IMG/VR virus record: IMGVR_UViG_3300005253_000529
Span: 1 to 47,073 of that record
Reading direction: 5' to 3' (one strand)
Source of the DNA: a virus
DNA: 47,073 bases
The notes below the pieces were generated by a model. It ran no database searches. It saw only the letters and a list, made by a program, of their open reading frames with translations, and was not told the DNA's origin. Below are positions 16,028 through 22,372 of this stretch, piece after piece. The translations under genes and the position numbers were made by a program. How positions within the stretch are numbered: position 1 is the stretch's first letter; the number at the start of each line of letters is the position of its first letter.

Positions 16028-16192
16028 TCATCGTAGGTTGTGCTTCGGGGGAAACCTGAACAGGCGCCGTAAAGCTTCACGACGGATTCGCCGACTCTTC
16101 CAGTAGAATCGGGCACGCCGGATTAATGTCTCCAACCCGAAGAGGAACACGACGATGAGGAAGATAGTTATGATGTCCACTACGATCGTCAT
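16028..16192 (-). CDS. 54-residue single-span membrane protein with basic tail
   Basis: Begins MTIVVDIITIFLIVVFLFGL, one clear membrane helix, followed by a strongly basic tail (RRARFYWKSRRIRREALRRLFR). The ATG overlaps the upstream TGA (ATGA). N-out/C-in topology with a positively charged cytoplasmic tail is expected. Could be a small inhibitor, superinfection-exclusion or lysis-related peptide; nothing specific is recognised. It is preferred over a competing 60-codon frame in the same region. Confidence 0.6.
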   Translation of the reverse strand: MTIVVDIITIFLIVVFLFGLETLIRRARFYWKSRRIRREALRRLFRFPPKHNLR

Positions 16193-16575
16193 GCCGGCGG
16201 CTGTCCTTCCTGCCCAGGTACAATCAGCCCGAGCTTCTTACGCTTGGCCTCTTGCTCAGCGTAGGCTGCCATCTTTGCCAGGTTCTCCTTAAACTCGACC
16301 ATCTTGTCCTCAGTCAAGACGACGAAGTTCATGGTACGGATCATAACAAGCTCGTCACAATCCCCACACACCATTTCAAGGTCGCCTAGTTCCTTTAAGG
16401 TGTATCGTTTGGCAGCCTCCGTGTGCTTGCAGTCTTCCTTGACCTGATCGTCGGGGACCAGAAGACCGTCTTTGTTCTTGACCAAGCGGGTGATATTGTC
16501 TTCAGGCTTGACGTTAGACTCAGCCGCGGTAGGATTGGGCGGGTTGGTCTTGTTACGACTTTTCTTGTTCGGCAT
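16189..16575 (-). CDS. Hypothetical protein with CxxC zinc-binding site
   Basis: 128 residues: a Lys/Asn/Pro-rich disordered start, then C..H (DCKHTEAAKRY) and MVCGDCDELV about 20 residues later, a likely C-H-C-C zinc site, and a charged C-terminal helix (FKENLAKMAAYAEQEAKRKK). Start ATG is preceded by AGAGGAG. It overlaps the 3' end of the amber-containing small gene upstream. Function unknown. Confidence 0.6.
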   Translation of the reverse strand: MPNKKSRNKTNPPNPTAAESNVKPEDNITRLVKNKDGLLVPDDQVKEDCKHTEAAKRYTLKELGDLEMVCGDCDELVMIRTMNFVVLTEDKMVEFKENLAKMAAYAEQEAKRKKLGLIVPGQEGQPPA

Positions 16576-16738
16576 TAGGCTCCTCTCTTAAAGCCAGGAT
16601 CCGGTCTGCCCGGATGTACTCGATATCATCAGCGTTGATCCGTTCTTGACACCAGGAAGTCTCGGCCCAATCAGGTGAGACTGGATCCTCGTCGCCTATC
16701 TAAAGCCAGATACGATCAGGCGGGGGAGACTTCGGCAT
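16553..16738 (-). pseudogene. Small conserved-type phage protein with in-frame amber at codon 13
   Basis: From ATG 16738 the frame reads MPKSPPPDRIWL, a TAG (16700-16702), then IGDEDPVSPDWAETSWCQER and DDIEYIRADRILALREE to a TAA. The pattern RIWLQ.GD...(T)WC..RIN..D.EYIRAD is, from memory, that of a widespread small phage protein with Gln at the position of the amber, one base change away (CAG to TAG). The downstream part keeps its coding character but has no ATG, GTG or TTG to start from. So either the gene is broken by a nonsense mutation, or TAG is read through here. It overlaps both neighbours, as intact genes of this operon do. Confidence 0.6.
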
Positions 16739-17600
16739 CTTGACCTACTCCTAACTTCTTTGCCTGCTCACACCATTTGACAACAGGACAGTAGCTCTCA
16801 CACCGGGTCTGTACTCCTGGCCGGTGGACGATCTTGTACTCGCCGGCCTTCACCGGGCTCATCTTGTCAAGCCACTGTTGAGCTTTGAACCGGCTCGCTT
16901 CGACTCGGAAGGCACGCTTGGCCTTGTGCTTCATAACCGCGAACGCTTCGGGTTGAGCCCAACGTTCTTCCGGCCGGCACTCACGAGCGTGTCCAGCCCG
17001 AGCCCGCTTGTGATCGGCGATGCGGTTCCGAATGAGAGTCTCGGTCACTTCCATTGACCACGGTTGGTATGACAGTTCACCGTAAGAGATAGGAGGCATG
17101 TCTGCTCTAAGCCCATCTAATCGGGTCCAGTCCAGGAGAAGCCCGACCACCAGCAACTTGTCCACCTGAAGGCCGTGCTTCTGGGCGAGGTAGGCATAGA
17201 TGTTGAGTTGCGCTTCCCAATCCGTCCGGCCGTAAATGTACGCCCACTTCGAGGTTGTCTTGTAGTCCTTGAGGGTAGCGGTGTCTCCGTAGTACACGTC
17301 GAACTGACCAGAGATCTCCCAGCCGTCCAGTTCCCAGGTGAGACGTTCTTCTTGACGACGTTCAGGCGCGGAACCACTCTGCTTGAGAATGTAGTCGTGA
17401 ACAGCCCGGCCAATGAAGATCCGAAGGAAGTCCCCGACATCCGCGACGATCTCACCCTCATGCTGTTGTTCCAGCATCGCCAGTTGTGGAGGCTTCAGGA
17501 GACCCGTGGCGCTGATGTCCCCGACGGCTTCGTAGTCATCGTTCATAATCGCCTCTGCGATTACGGAGTCTATTCCGTGTTTGTTGGTCCAGTTAACCAC
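16716..17600 (-). CDS. Cas4/RecB-like PD-(D/E)XK exonuclease with Fe-S cysteines
   Basis: 294 residues, GTG start behind AGGAGGAG. Nuclease motifs in order: RAVHDY (H68), GQFDVYYG (D101), LKDYKTTS (D112, K114) and QLNIYAYL (Q131, Y135), the RecB-family set. Near the C-terminus CESYCPVVKWC (C267, C271, C277), with C208 upstream, could hold a 4Fe-4S cluster as in Cas4/AddB-type enzymes. Likely the 5'-3' end-resecting exonuclease of the phage recombination system. The upstream intergenic region contains a long inverted repeat that would lie in its mRNA leader. Confidence 0.75.
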   Translation of the reverse strand: MVNWTNKHGIDSVIAEAIMNDDYEAVGDISATGLLKPPQLAMLEQQHEGEIVADVGDFLRIFIGRAVHDYILKQSGSAPERRQEERLTWELDGWEISGQFDVYYGDTATLKDYKTTSKWAYIYGRTDWEAQLNIYAYLAQKHGLQVDKLLVVGLLLDWTRLDGLRADMPPISYGELSYQPWSMEVTETLIRNRIADHKRARAGHARECRPEERWAQPEAFAVMKHKAKRAFRVEASRFKAQQWLDKMSPVKAGEYKIVHRPGVQTRCESYCPVVKWCEQAKKLGVGQDAEVSPA

Positions 17601-17633
17601 TGGTCTCCTCCTCTCCTCAATTTAGGATGGTTA

Positions 17634-17718
17634 CTCCTCCAAGATGGACCCGGCTCACGTATCGCTGTGACGAAGTGTACCCTATACCCTTCACAGGGGT
17701 AGGTCCATCTTGGAGGAG
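17634..17718. repeat. 17-bp perfect inverted repeat with structured 51-base spacer
   Basis: CTCCTCCAAGATGGACC at 17634-17650 is exactly complementary to 17702-17718. The 51-base spacer contains a second, imperfect stem (CTGT..GAAG / CTTC..ACAG). It lies in the 217-base non-coding gap between the exonuclease gene and the 272-residue gene. In leftward RNA the proximal arm ends in GGAGGAG, a perfect Shine-Dalgarno-like string, 34 bases before the actual start codon. It is not followed by a U-run in either direction, so it is not a standard terminator. Confidence 0.85.
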
Positions 17719-17733
17719 CCAGGAGAAGGAAAT

Positions 17734-17763
17734 TTATTACGCTACTCCTGACATCCTCGTCAA
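17734..17763 (-). promoter_or_regulatory. Candidate promoter for the exonuclease gene
   Basis: On the minus strand TTGACG (17763-17758) is followed after 18 bases by TAATAA (17739-17734). A start about seven bases further would place the whole 17-bp inverted repeat at the 5' end of the transcript. The -35 is good and the -10 weak. Confidence 0.35.
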
Positions 17764-17770
17764 TCTAAAC

Positions 17771-17803
17771 GCCCCCTGTTAATACCGTGCGGCTCATGGG
17801 GGC
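17771..17803 (-). terminator. GC hairpin downstream of the 272-residue gene
   Basis: GCCCCC / GGGGGC (17771-17776 and 17798-17803) form a six-pair stem with a 21-base loop, 15 bases after the stop of the 272-residue gene. In the leftward transcript it is followed by GTTTAGATT, only a weak U-tract. It may be a partial terminator limiting readthrough into the exonuclease gene. Confidence 0.4.
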
Positions 17804-17817
17804 TTCAGCCGTCTAAG

Positions 17818-18636
17818 TTAGGCGCTTGCTGGGACGTCTAGCTTCCCAGCCACCTGTAATGAATGACGCAGCGTAAGGGAGACCGCGGCGCCCATCACAG
17901 ACTCGCCGTTGATCTGGAACTGATGGCTCACACCAGCCGCCAGCAAGGCATCGTCCAGCTTGTCGTCGGGCTCACCGTCGATGGCCGTGAGGACCTTCGC
18001 CAGCGCGTCCTCATTGGTCAGAATGTCCACGAAGTTCGCAGTCGCGGGAGCCTGTTGACCATCTTCGTTACCACCACTACCAGCCTGGGTCGGGATGACG
18101 TTCTGCTCGTCAGCGAAGACGAAGGCAGCGCCAAGCTCAGCAGTCGGCAGCGGTGCGGCGAAGCGGTTGCGGTCCTTGTCGTTGTCACGATCGAAGCCAG
18201 GCTTCTCTAGGCTGAAGACGTTGCCCACAATGTCCTGCGCGTTCGGGTTCGCACCGATCGTGTCCTGCCCATGAGCAGCACACCAGCTATCGAACTCGCC
18301 GGTCGGATCGCCGGGGAAGACGTCGATTTGCAGCGCGGCATACGCCTTGCCGATCTGGAACGGGCGCTGCGTATTGTCCTGGATCTTGCCTTCCTTGGTG
18401 AACAGCTTGCATCCGGACCTGATGGTGTAGGCACCACCGGTATCGAGCACCGCATCCAGGGCCTCGTAGCGGAGGTCCCAATACGGGGCGCCGGCATCTT
18501 CACCGTCCGGAAGTTCTCGCATGACGCCCTCTGCAACGGCAGTCGCAAGGGAGATGATCCGGTTGGCGACGCACTTGCCGATGTTCTTGAATGTCCGCGG
18601 CTCAGGCTTGGGGGCCGCGTTTGGGTTGTAGGACAT
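17818..18636 (-). CDS. Unknown early protein with its own strong promoter (possible DNA-binding role)
   Basis: 272 residues, not recognised. N-terminal half has an ordered alpha/beta look (YWDLRYEALDAVLDTGGAYT; QRPFQIGKAYAALQIDVFPG). A Gly/Asn/Asp-rich linker (about 150-200) precedes an acidic C-terminal part. It has an AGAGGAG ribosome binding site and a TTGACA-N17-TAACAT promoter just upstream, the clearest in the early region, so it is probably abundant. Position between polymerase and exonuclease genes would suit a single-strand DNA-binding protein or recombination mediator, but no such fold is demonstrable by eye. Confidence 0.6.
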   Translation of the reverse strand: MSYNPNAAPKPEPRTFKNIGKCVANRIISLATAVAEGVMRELPDGEDAGAPYWDLRYEALDAVLDTGGAYTIRSGCKLFTKEGKIQDNTQRPFQIGKAYAALQIDVFPGDPTGEFDSWCAAHGQDTIGANPNAQDIVGNVFSLEKPGFDRDNDKDRNRFAAPLPTAELGAAFVFADEQNVIPTQAGSGGNEDGQQAPATANFVDILTNEDALAKVLTAIDGEPDDKLDDALLAAGVSHQFQINGESVMGAAVSLTLRHSLQVAGKLDVPASA

Positions 18637-18670
18637 CTGAATTTCTCCTCTCGAATTGACTTACTTCACA

Positions 18671-18699
18671 ATGTTACTTGGTCCGACTGGCTATGTCAA
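18671..18699 (-). promoter_or_regulatory. Sigma70-like early promoter
   Basis: TTGACA (18699-18694), 17-base spacer, TAACAT (18676-18671) on the minus strand, about 35 bases before the 272-residue gene. The -35 lies in CTATTGACATAG, identical to the late promoter at 387-398 on the plus strand. Confidence 0.7.
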
Positions 18700-18705
18700 T
18701 AGGCG

Positions 18706-18864
18706 TTACTCGCTCTCAGCTAACAAGGGCTGGCAGATCTTTAGCCAGCCGCTACGGGCCTTACCGCTGACGCCGAAGTCTGCACTACCAGAGCACCACC
18801 GCAACGCCTCGTCCAAAGCGGCTATGCGCTTCTCGGCTGCCTGTAACGCCTAACTCTTAAACAT
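18706..18864 (-). pseudogene. Small early gene with in-frame amber at codon 5
   Basis: ATG 18864 follows the polymerase stop by two bases behind TTGGAGGGACTAACG, a near-ideal ribosome binding site. The frame reads MFKS, TAG (18850-18852), then 47 codons beginning ALQAAEKRIAALDEALRWCS and ending WLKICQPLLAESE before TAA. The downstream part is clearly coding-like (amphipathic helix, then a conserved-looking WCSGSADFG core). No good alternative start exists after the TAG; the nearest is a TTG eleven codons on. Same situation as the gene at 16553-16738: nonsense mutation or amber readthrough. Confidence 0.55.
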
Positions 18865-18866
18865 CG

Positions 18867-20591
18867 TTAGTCCCTCCAATACACGCTGTCTTTGATTTCC
18901 ACTGGACCTCCTACAGTCGGCAGATACTCTCTCGCCGTACCTTCCATTATCTCACGTATCCTGGCCTTCGGCAACTCCAAGTCGATGTCGTCTTGGACGA
19001 ATAGAGGTGAGGCGTCATGAATTTGGTTAGCGAGGAGGAACCCATCCTCGGACAGTCGGGTCTGAGCGTGCTTCATAAGGTAGCCGGCTGAGCCTTGAAT
19101 CGGATGGTTGATCGCCAGCTTCTTAGAGTGCTCAATATTCCCGACGAGGGGGACGTTCCGGATCTGACAGATGGGTTCAGGGAGCATGGACTTCCCGTGT
19201 CGCTGAACCTCAAGCCAATGCCGCTCGGCCCAGGCAAAGAAGACAGCCCATTGTTCGCGCAAGACGTTAAGCAACATCTCAGCCACAGCATAAGACACAC
19301 CCATAACGGAAGCGAGGTACATGGGGCCTCCAAAGTACAACACGCCGAAGTTGAACCGCTTGGCCTGATCTCGGTGGATACACTTGACCGGCCCGCAGTT
19401 ACACCAACCAGGAAGGAACGGCCGGAAGAAGTCCCGCGTCTCCATGTGAAGGTCACGTGTGCTCCCCGGCTTGAAGACTTCCAGGAGATACGGGTCCTGG
19501 CTAACCTCCGCGGCAAAGCGAAGTTCGATCTGACTGTAGTCTGGGTGGAGGATTGTGAATCCCTCCGGGGCCCGAAGGATACGTTGCATTTCCGGCGGTT
19601 GGTTCTGCATGTTATCACGCTCACTGGACAGCCGGCCGCCCTCAGTCCCGCCATCCATCCCGCCAGTCTGTTCATTATCTTGCGGCGTGAGATTGAACAG
19701 CCCGGTCAACGTGTCCTTCTCTTGATTAGGATAGAAGTAACGTGTGAGTAACGTGTTACTTTTCCTGTACTTACGGATCCACATGGCAGCCTGGCCGGCC
19801 TGGTCGTTGGCGTCGTGGTGCTCGATCTCTTTCAGCGTCTCCTCATCAGCGGACTCCCGCATGAAAAACTGCTGAAGTTGTTTAGGAGATCCGATGTCAG
19901 GCGGGCCGAACTTCTCGACGTACTCTAGACCCCGAGCCTTCGTGACCTTCTTGCGCCGGGACTTCAGTACCTCCTCGCCGAACATCAGCTTGTCGAACTG
20001 AGCCTGGCAGCGATCACGGGTCTGTTCAGCCTGGGCGATGCCAGCATCAAGCCGCTCATGGTCAATCACATACCCACGGAAGCTCATGTCAATTAGGGCA
20101 GGAATCAAGGCCCGGTCAATGTCATACGCTCGGCCACGCTGACGCTCCATCAACTTTGGATGAAGATTACGAGTACCCCATAGGTCCTGAGCGTGATATT
20201 GGTCGGTGCCGATTAGTTCTTGTTGAGTGTACGTTACGGTGTTGACGCCCAGATGCTTTTGCATGAGACCCTTCAAGCTCAAGTCCTCTTCGCCCAGAGA
20301 ATAAGCCAGGGCCATCGTGTCTTCTATATCTATATTGTGGAGGGGGAAGTTGATGGGGTCCAGGCGATGAAGGATACCGTGGTCGTACACCCCGTTGTGA
20401 TACCGGTACTCACGAATGTCCATCGGCATGGGGCAGGCATCCTCAGACCAGTAAGCCGTATCAGCCCCATCAGCCAGCCAACCAAAGCGATCGACCTCAT
20501 CTATCCGAAAGTCCGGCCGCTCGTCCTTCTTCTTCTTGGCGACAAATCCCTCTGGCTTGTGAGTTTCGAGGTCGATCGTGAGACGGGTCAT
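18867..20591 (-). CDS. polA: DNA polymerase I family (family A) with 3'-5' exonuclease
   Basis: 574 residues. Exonuclease: IDLET (Exo I, D7/E9), YHNGVYDHGIL (Exo II) and YHAQD (Exo III), so proofreading looks intact. Polymerase: motif A HPDYSQIELR (D351), motif B RDQAKRFNFGVLYF with Phe at the E. coli F762 position, motif C NQIHDASPLF (D526) with Ala where nearly all family A enzymes have Glu. Between A and B is a Cys/His cluster, WCNCGPVKCIH (C397, C399, C404, H406), looking like a zinc knuckle. There is no 5'-3' exonuclease domain, as usual in phages. The start overlaps the upstream stop (ATGA). Confidence 0.9.
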   Translation of the reverse strand: MTRLTIDLETHKPEGFVAKKKKDERPDFRIDEVDRFGWLADGADTAYWSEDACPMPMDIREYRYHNGVYDHGILHRLDPINFPLHNIDIEDTMALAYSLGEEDLSLKGLMQKHLGVNTVTYTQQELIGTDQYHAQDLWGTRNLHPKLMERQRGRAYDIDRALIPALIDMSFRGYVIDHERLDAGIAQAEQTRDRCQAQFDKLMFGEEVLKSRRKKVTKARGLEYVEKFGPPDIGSPKQLQQFFMRESADEETLKEIEHHDANDQAGQAAMWIRKYRKSNTLLTRYFYPNQEKDTLTGLFNLTPQDNEQTGGMDGGTEGGRLSSERDNMQNQPPEMQRILRAPEGFTILHPDYSQIELRFAAEVSQDPYLLEVFKPGSTRDLHMETRDFFRPFLPGWCNCGPVKCIHRDQAKRFNFGVLYFGGPMYLASVMGVSYAVAEMLLNVLREQWAVFFAWAERHWLEVQRHGKSMLPEPICQIRNVPLVGNIEHSKKLAINHPIQGSAGYLMKHAQTRLSEDGFLLANQIHDASPLFVQDDIDLELPKARIREIMEGTAREYLPTVGGPVEIKDSVYWRD

Positions 20592-20863
20592 TCGTCAGTA
20601 GCGGGCAGGTAAAGGCTGGCTTCATAGCCGTCGCCCATCTCGTCTAGTGCGTTCACTACTGCAGTCCAGCCGGCACGGAAGGCGTCTTGAGCCTCTGCCT
20701 TGCTTACCTTCTTATGGAGATTGCGATAGGTGTCACCAAAGGGACCTGACCACCAGGTTTGAAAGGCTTTGGCCCGAGCCGCGGCTTCAGCATGAAGTTC
20801 CTCCTGTTGTGTGAGCGCTGCGTCCGCCTCATCGTTGGCGCTGGGGTAAGGTTCATTGACCAT
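20588..20863 (-). CDS. Hypothetical early protein
   Basis: 91 residues from the ATG at 20863; an upstream TTG would add eight residues and overlap more of the glycosylase gene. Helical, Ala/Glu-rich start (EADAALTQQEELHAEAAARAKAFQTWW) followed by KKVSKAEAQDAFRAGWTAV, which resembles phage proteins containing a short A..AF.AGW motif. No function assigned. It ends in an ATGA overlap with the polymerase start. Confidence 0.6.
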   Translation of the reverse strand: MVNEPYPSANDEADAALTQQEELHAEAAARAKAFQTWWSGPFGDTYRNLHKKVSKAEAQDAFRAGWTAVVNALDEMGDGYEASLYLPATDE

Positions 20864-22025
20864 GAAGGCTACACTCCACTTTCTCAATCGGATAGTGTGG
20901 CAGGTCGGCGCCCAGGAAATTCCTCAACGCGCGCTGCCAGTCATTGATTTGCTTCTGGACATACCGAGCGGTCCGGTTATGTAAGAAGAAGGCCGGGTGG
21001 TACAACGTCAAAGCGTCAAAGGAACACAGACCGGAGGGCGCTGCGTAGTAGCCGGTGGAGGATCGGTTGACCAGGCTGGACTGACTCGGGTTGCCCTTCA
21101 ACTTCAGGACTTCCTTCGCGGCTGTAGCCCCTAACAGGATCACCTTCTGAGGCTGGACCATTTGCATCTCAGCCAGTAAGAACCCTAAGCACGCCTTGAT
21201 GGTGTCTTTACTAGGTGTCTGTTGCTTCCGGTTCCATTGATGCCGACAGACTACCGCAGTTGGAAATGTTGAAGGCAATGGGGACAACGCACGGCTCCGT
21301 GATGGTGGGAGGCTATGACCACTTCGAGATTCTCCGGACGGTTGTCCCGTTTGTCCCCGTTTTTGTGATGCACCTGCTCCCACGACTCTAACAGTCGATG
21401 AAGGTGCCACATCATTACTAACCTGTGGACCCGCATCGCTTTCCCGTTTACTGACACTTGTAGATAACCGTCCCGGTCCATATTCTGGCGTCGGGTGTTC
21501 CGTTCCCCCTTGAACCACAGATTGCTGCATAGATGATGGGTCTTCAGGTTCCTTCGAGGCTTGCTGGTTGGCCATTTCGGGTACCATACCCGCTTGCACA
21601 GGAGGCAGGACCGCCAAAGGAGCGGGCAAGTGTGCCCCGTCCACCGGGCTTCCCTCGCCGCTTGAACCCACGCGCGGGGGCGGGCTTCGCCTTTCTTGAA
21701 TACCATCCCCACCTATTATACCACATTTACGACACATTAGGTGGAAGGGTCGGTGCTTAGCGATGTTCGTAATGTAGTACGACGTCAACCCGCACTCCTC
21801 AAGCATGGTCCGGAGTAGCTGGCCCGATGATCCAATGAAGGGCCGGCCGGCGTGCTGTTCTGTGCCCCCGGGGGCCTCACCGATCACCATCATAGTAAAG
21901 TCACGCTGCTTGATGAAGGTAGGCTCTGAGTGAACGTACTCCCCCGGCACACCCTTCCCTTGAGTATGAAGAGGACACGCTTCACACGCCCGGACCAGAC
22001 TACTCAGAGTCTCGTAGCTTGCCAT
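20853..22025 (-). CDS. Family 4/5-type uracil-DNA glycosylase interrupted by a mobile insertion
   Basis: 390 codons in one open frame. Residues 1-99 hold the N-terminal half of a Fe-S uracil-DNA glycosylase: CEACPLH (C14, C17), [20 protein letters not shown] (motif 1) and [10 protein letters not shown]. Residues 262-390 hold the rest: [28 protein letters not shown] and LYHPAFFL. The 162 codons between are low-complexity Pro/Ser/Gly/Arg sequence because they are the out-of-frame reading of an embedded HNH gene. In uninterrupted enzymes the two halves are nearly adjacent. The product would remove uracil from DNA if the insertion is tolerated or removed. Confidence 0.75.
   Translation of the reverse strand: MASYETLSSLVRACEACPLHTQGKGVPGEYVHSEPTFIKQRDFTMMVIGEAPGGTEQHAGRPFIGSSGQLLRTMLEECGLTSYYITNIAKHRPFHLMCRKCGIIGGDGIQERRSPPPRVGSSGEGSPVDGAHLPAPLAVLPPVQAGMVPEMANQQASKEPEDPSSMQQSVVQGGTEHPTPEYGPGRLSTSVSKRESDAGPQVSNDVAPSSTVRVVGAGASQKRGQTGQPSGESRSGHSLPPSRSRALSPLPSTFPTAVVCRHQWNRKQQTPSKDTIKACLGFLLAEMQMVQPQKVILLGATAAKEVLKLKGNPSQSSLVNRSSTGYYAAPSGLCSFDALTLYHPAFFLHNRTARYVQKQINDWQRALRNFLGADLPHYPIEKVECSLHGQ
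21243..21728 (-). mobile_element. HNH homing-endonuclease insertion in the glycosylase gene
   Basis: Best boundaries by eye are 21728 and 21243 (486 bases, 162 codons), because joining the flanks gives MCR-HQWNRK in frame. Both junctions carry TGTCG, a possible target-site repeat. Nearly all of the insert is the HNH gene, leaving only about 24 bases besides it, far too few for a group I intron core. The exact ends could shift by several bases. Confidence 0.6.
21251..21712 (-). CDS. HNH homing endonuclease nested in the glycosylase gene
   Basis: 153 residues in the +1 frame relative to the glycosylase. The N-terminus [13 protein letters not shown] and a Cys-containing segment ([10 protein letters not shown]) are typical of free-standing phage HNH enzymes. 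The catalytic part has [35 protein letters not shown] (H-N-H) and a terminal CPHC. The start is supported by AGGTGGGG. It ends in TAG. Acts by cutting glycosylase genes lacking the insertion and copying itself by repair. Confidence 0.8.
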   Translation of the reverse strand: MGMVFKKGEARPRAWVQAAREARWTGHTCPLLWRSCLLCKRVWYPKWPTSKPRRNLKTHHLCSNLWFKGERNTRRQNMDRDGYLQVSVNGKAMRVHRLVMMWHLHRLLESWEQVHHKNGDKRDNRPENLEVVIASHHHGAVRCPHCLQHFQLR

Positions 22026-22372
22026 TACCGTCCGTCCGGGTGTCCCATGTGAGCAGTGCGTACCAACTCAGAAACGTCCTCCGTCATTTTCATGTGTGAG
22101 TACAGAGCAGGAGGAGATTGGCCGGAAATGTACTCCGCTAACAACAACTCAGCATCGTAGCTGTGTTTGAAATGGATATCAACCCCTAACATCAAACCAG
22201 CAAGAAATGCCGTCAACGCGGCTCTTTGAAGTACAGTATCGTGTGGATTGCCCCCCGAGATGTGCGCCCCACAAAACTGAGTCATCATCTCCTCGACTAA
22301 AGCATCCCAGGCAGGCGTGTCAGGCTTCTCAGGCTCCTCGTGTCCGCCCGGAGCCAGTTCGTTCTCGGTCAT
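22025..22372 (-). CDS. Hypothetical early protein
   Basis: 115 residues, not recognised. Acidic N-terminus, a short hydrophobic helix (AALTAFLAGLMLGVDIHF) probably too short to span a membrane, and a polar C-terminus. The ATG overlaps the stop of the lysozyme gene (ATGA) and its own TAA overlaps the glycosylase ATG (TAATG). Position next to the lysozyme might hint at a lysis accessory role, but evidence is slight. Confidence 0.55.
   Translation of the reverse strand: MTENELAPGGHEEPEKPDTPAWDALVEEMMTQFCGAHISGGNPHDTVLQRAALTAFLAGLMLGVDIHFKHSYDAELLLAEYISGQSPPALYSHMKMTEDVSELVRTAHMGHPDGR

Noticed and set aside
15934-16116. Minus-strand 60-codon frame MPDSTGRVGES...
   Set aside because: It conflicts with the 54-residue membrane protein at 16028-16192, which has an ATGA junction and a clear membrane helix, and with the start of the 98-residue gene.
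16553-18864. Global reassignment of TAG to glutamine (code 15)
   Set aside because: TAG terminates many well-bounded genes (for example at 3974, 5709, 12018, 23861, 32900, 33590, 39718), often exactly at the start of the next gene. Only two internal ambers were found.
12517-20591. A 2-aminoadenine (Z) genome, suggested by the dATP/dGTP hydrolase and family A polymerase
   Set aside because: No PurZ-like adenylosuccinate synthetase or DatZ-type HD dATPase was found in the window.
21243-21728. Group I intron in the glycosylase gene
   Set aside because: After subtracting the HNH coding sequence only about 24 bases remain, far short of a group I core, and the host frame stays open throughout.
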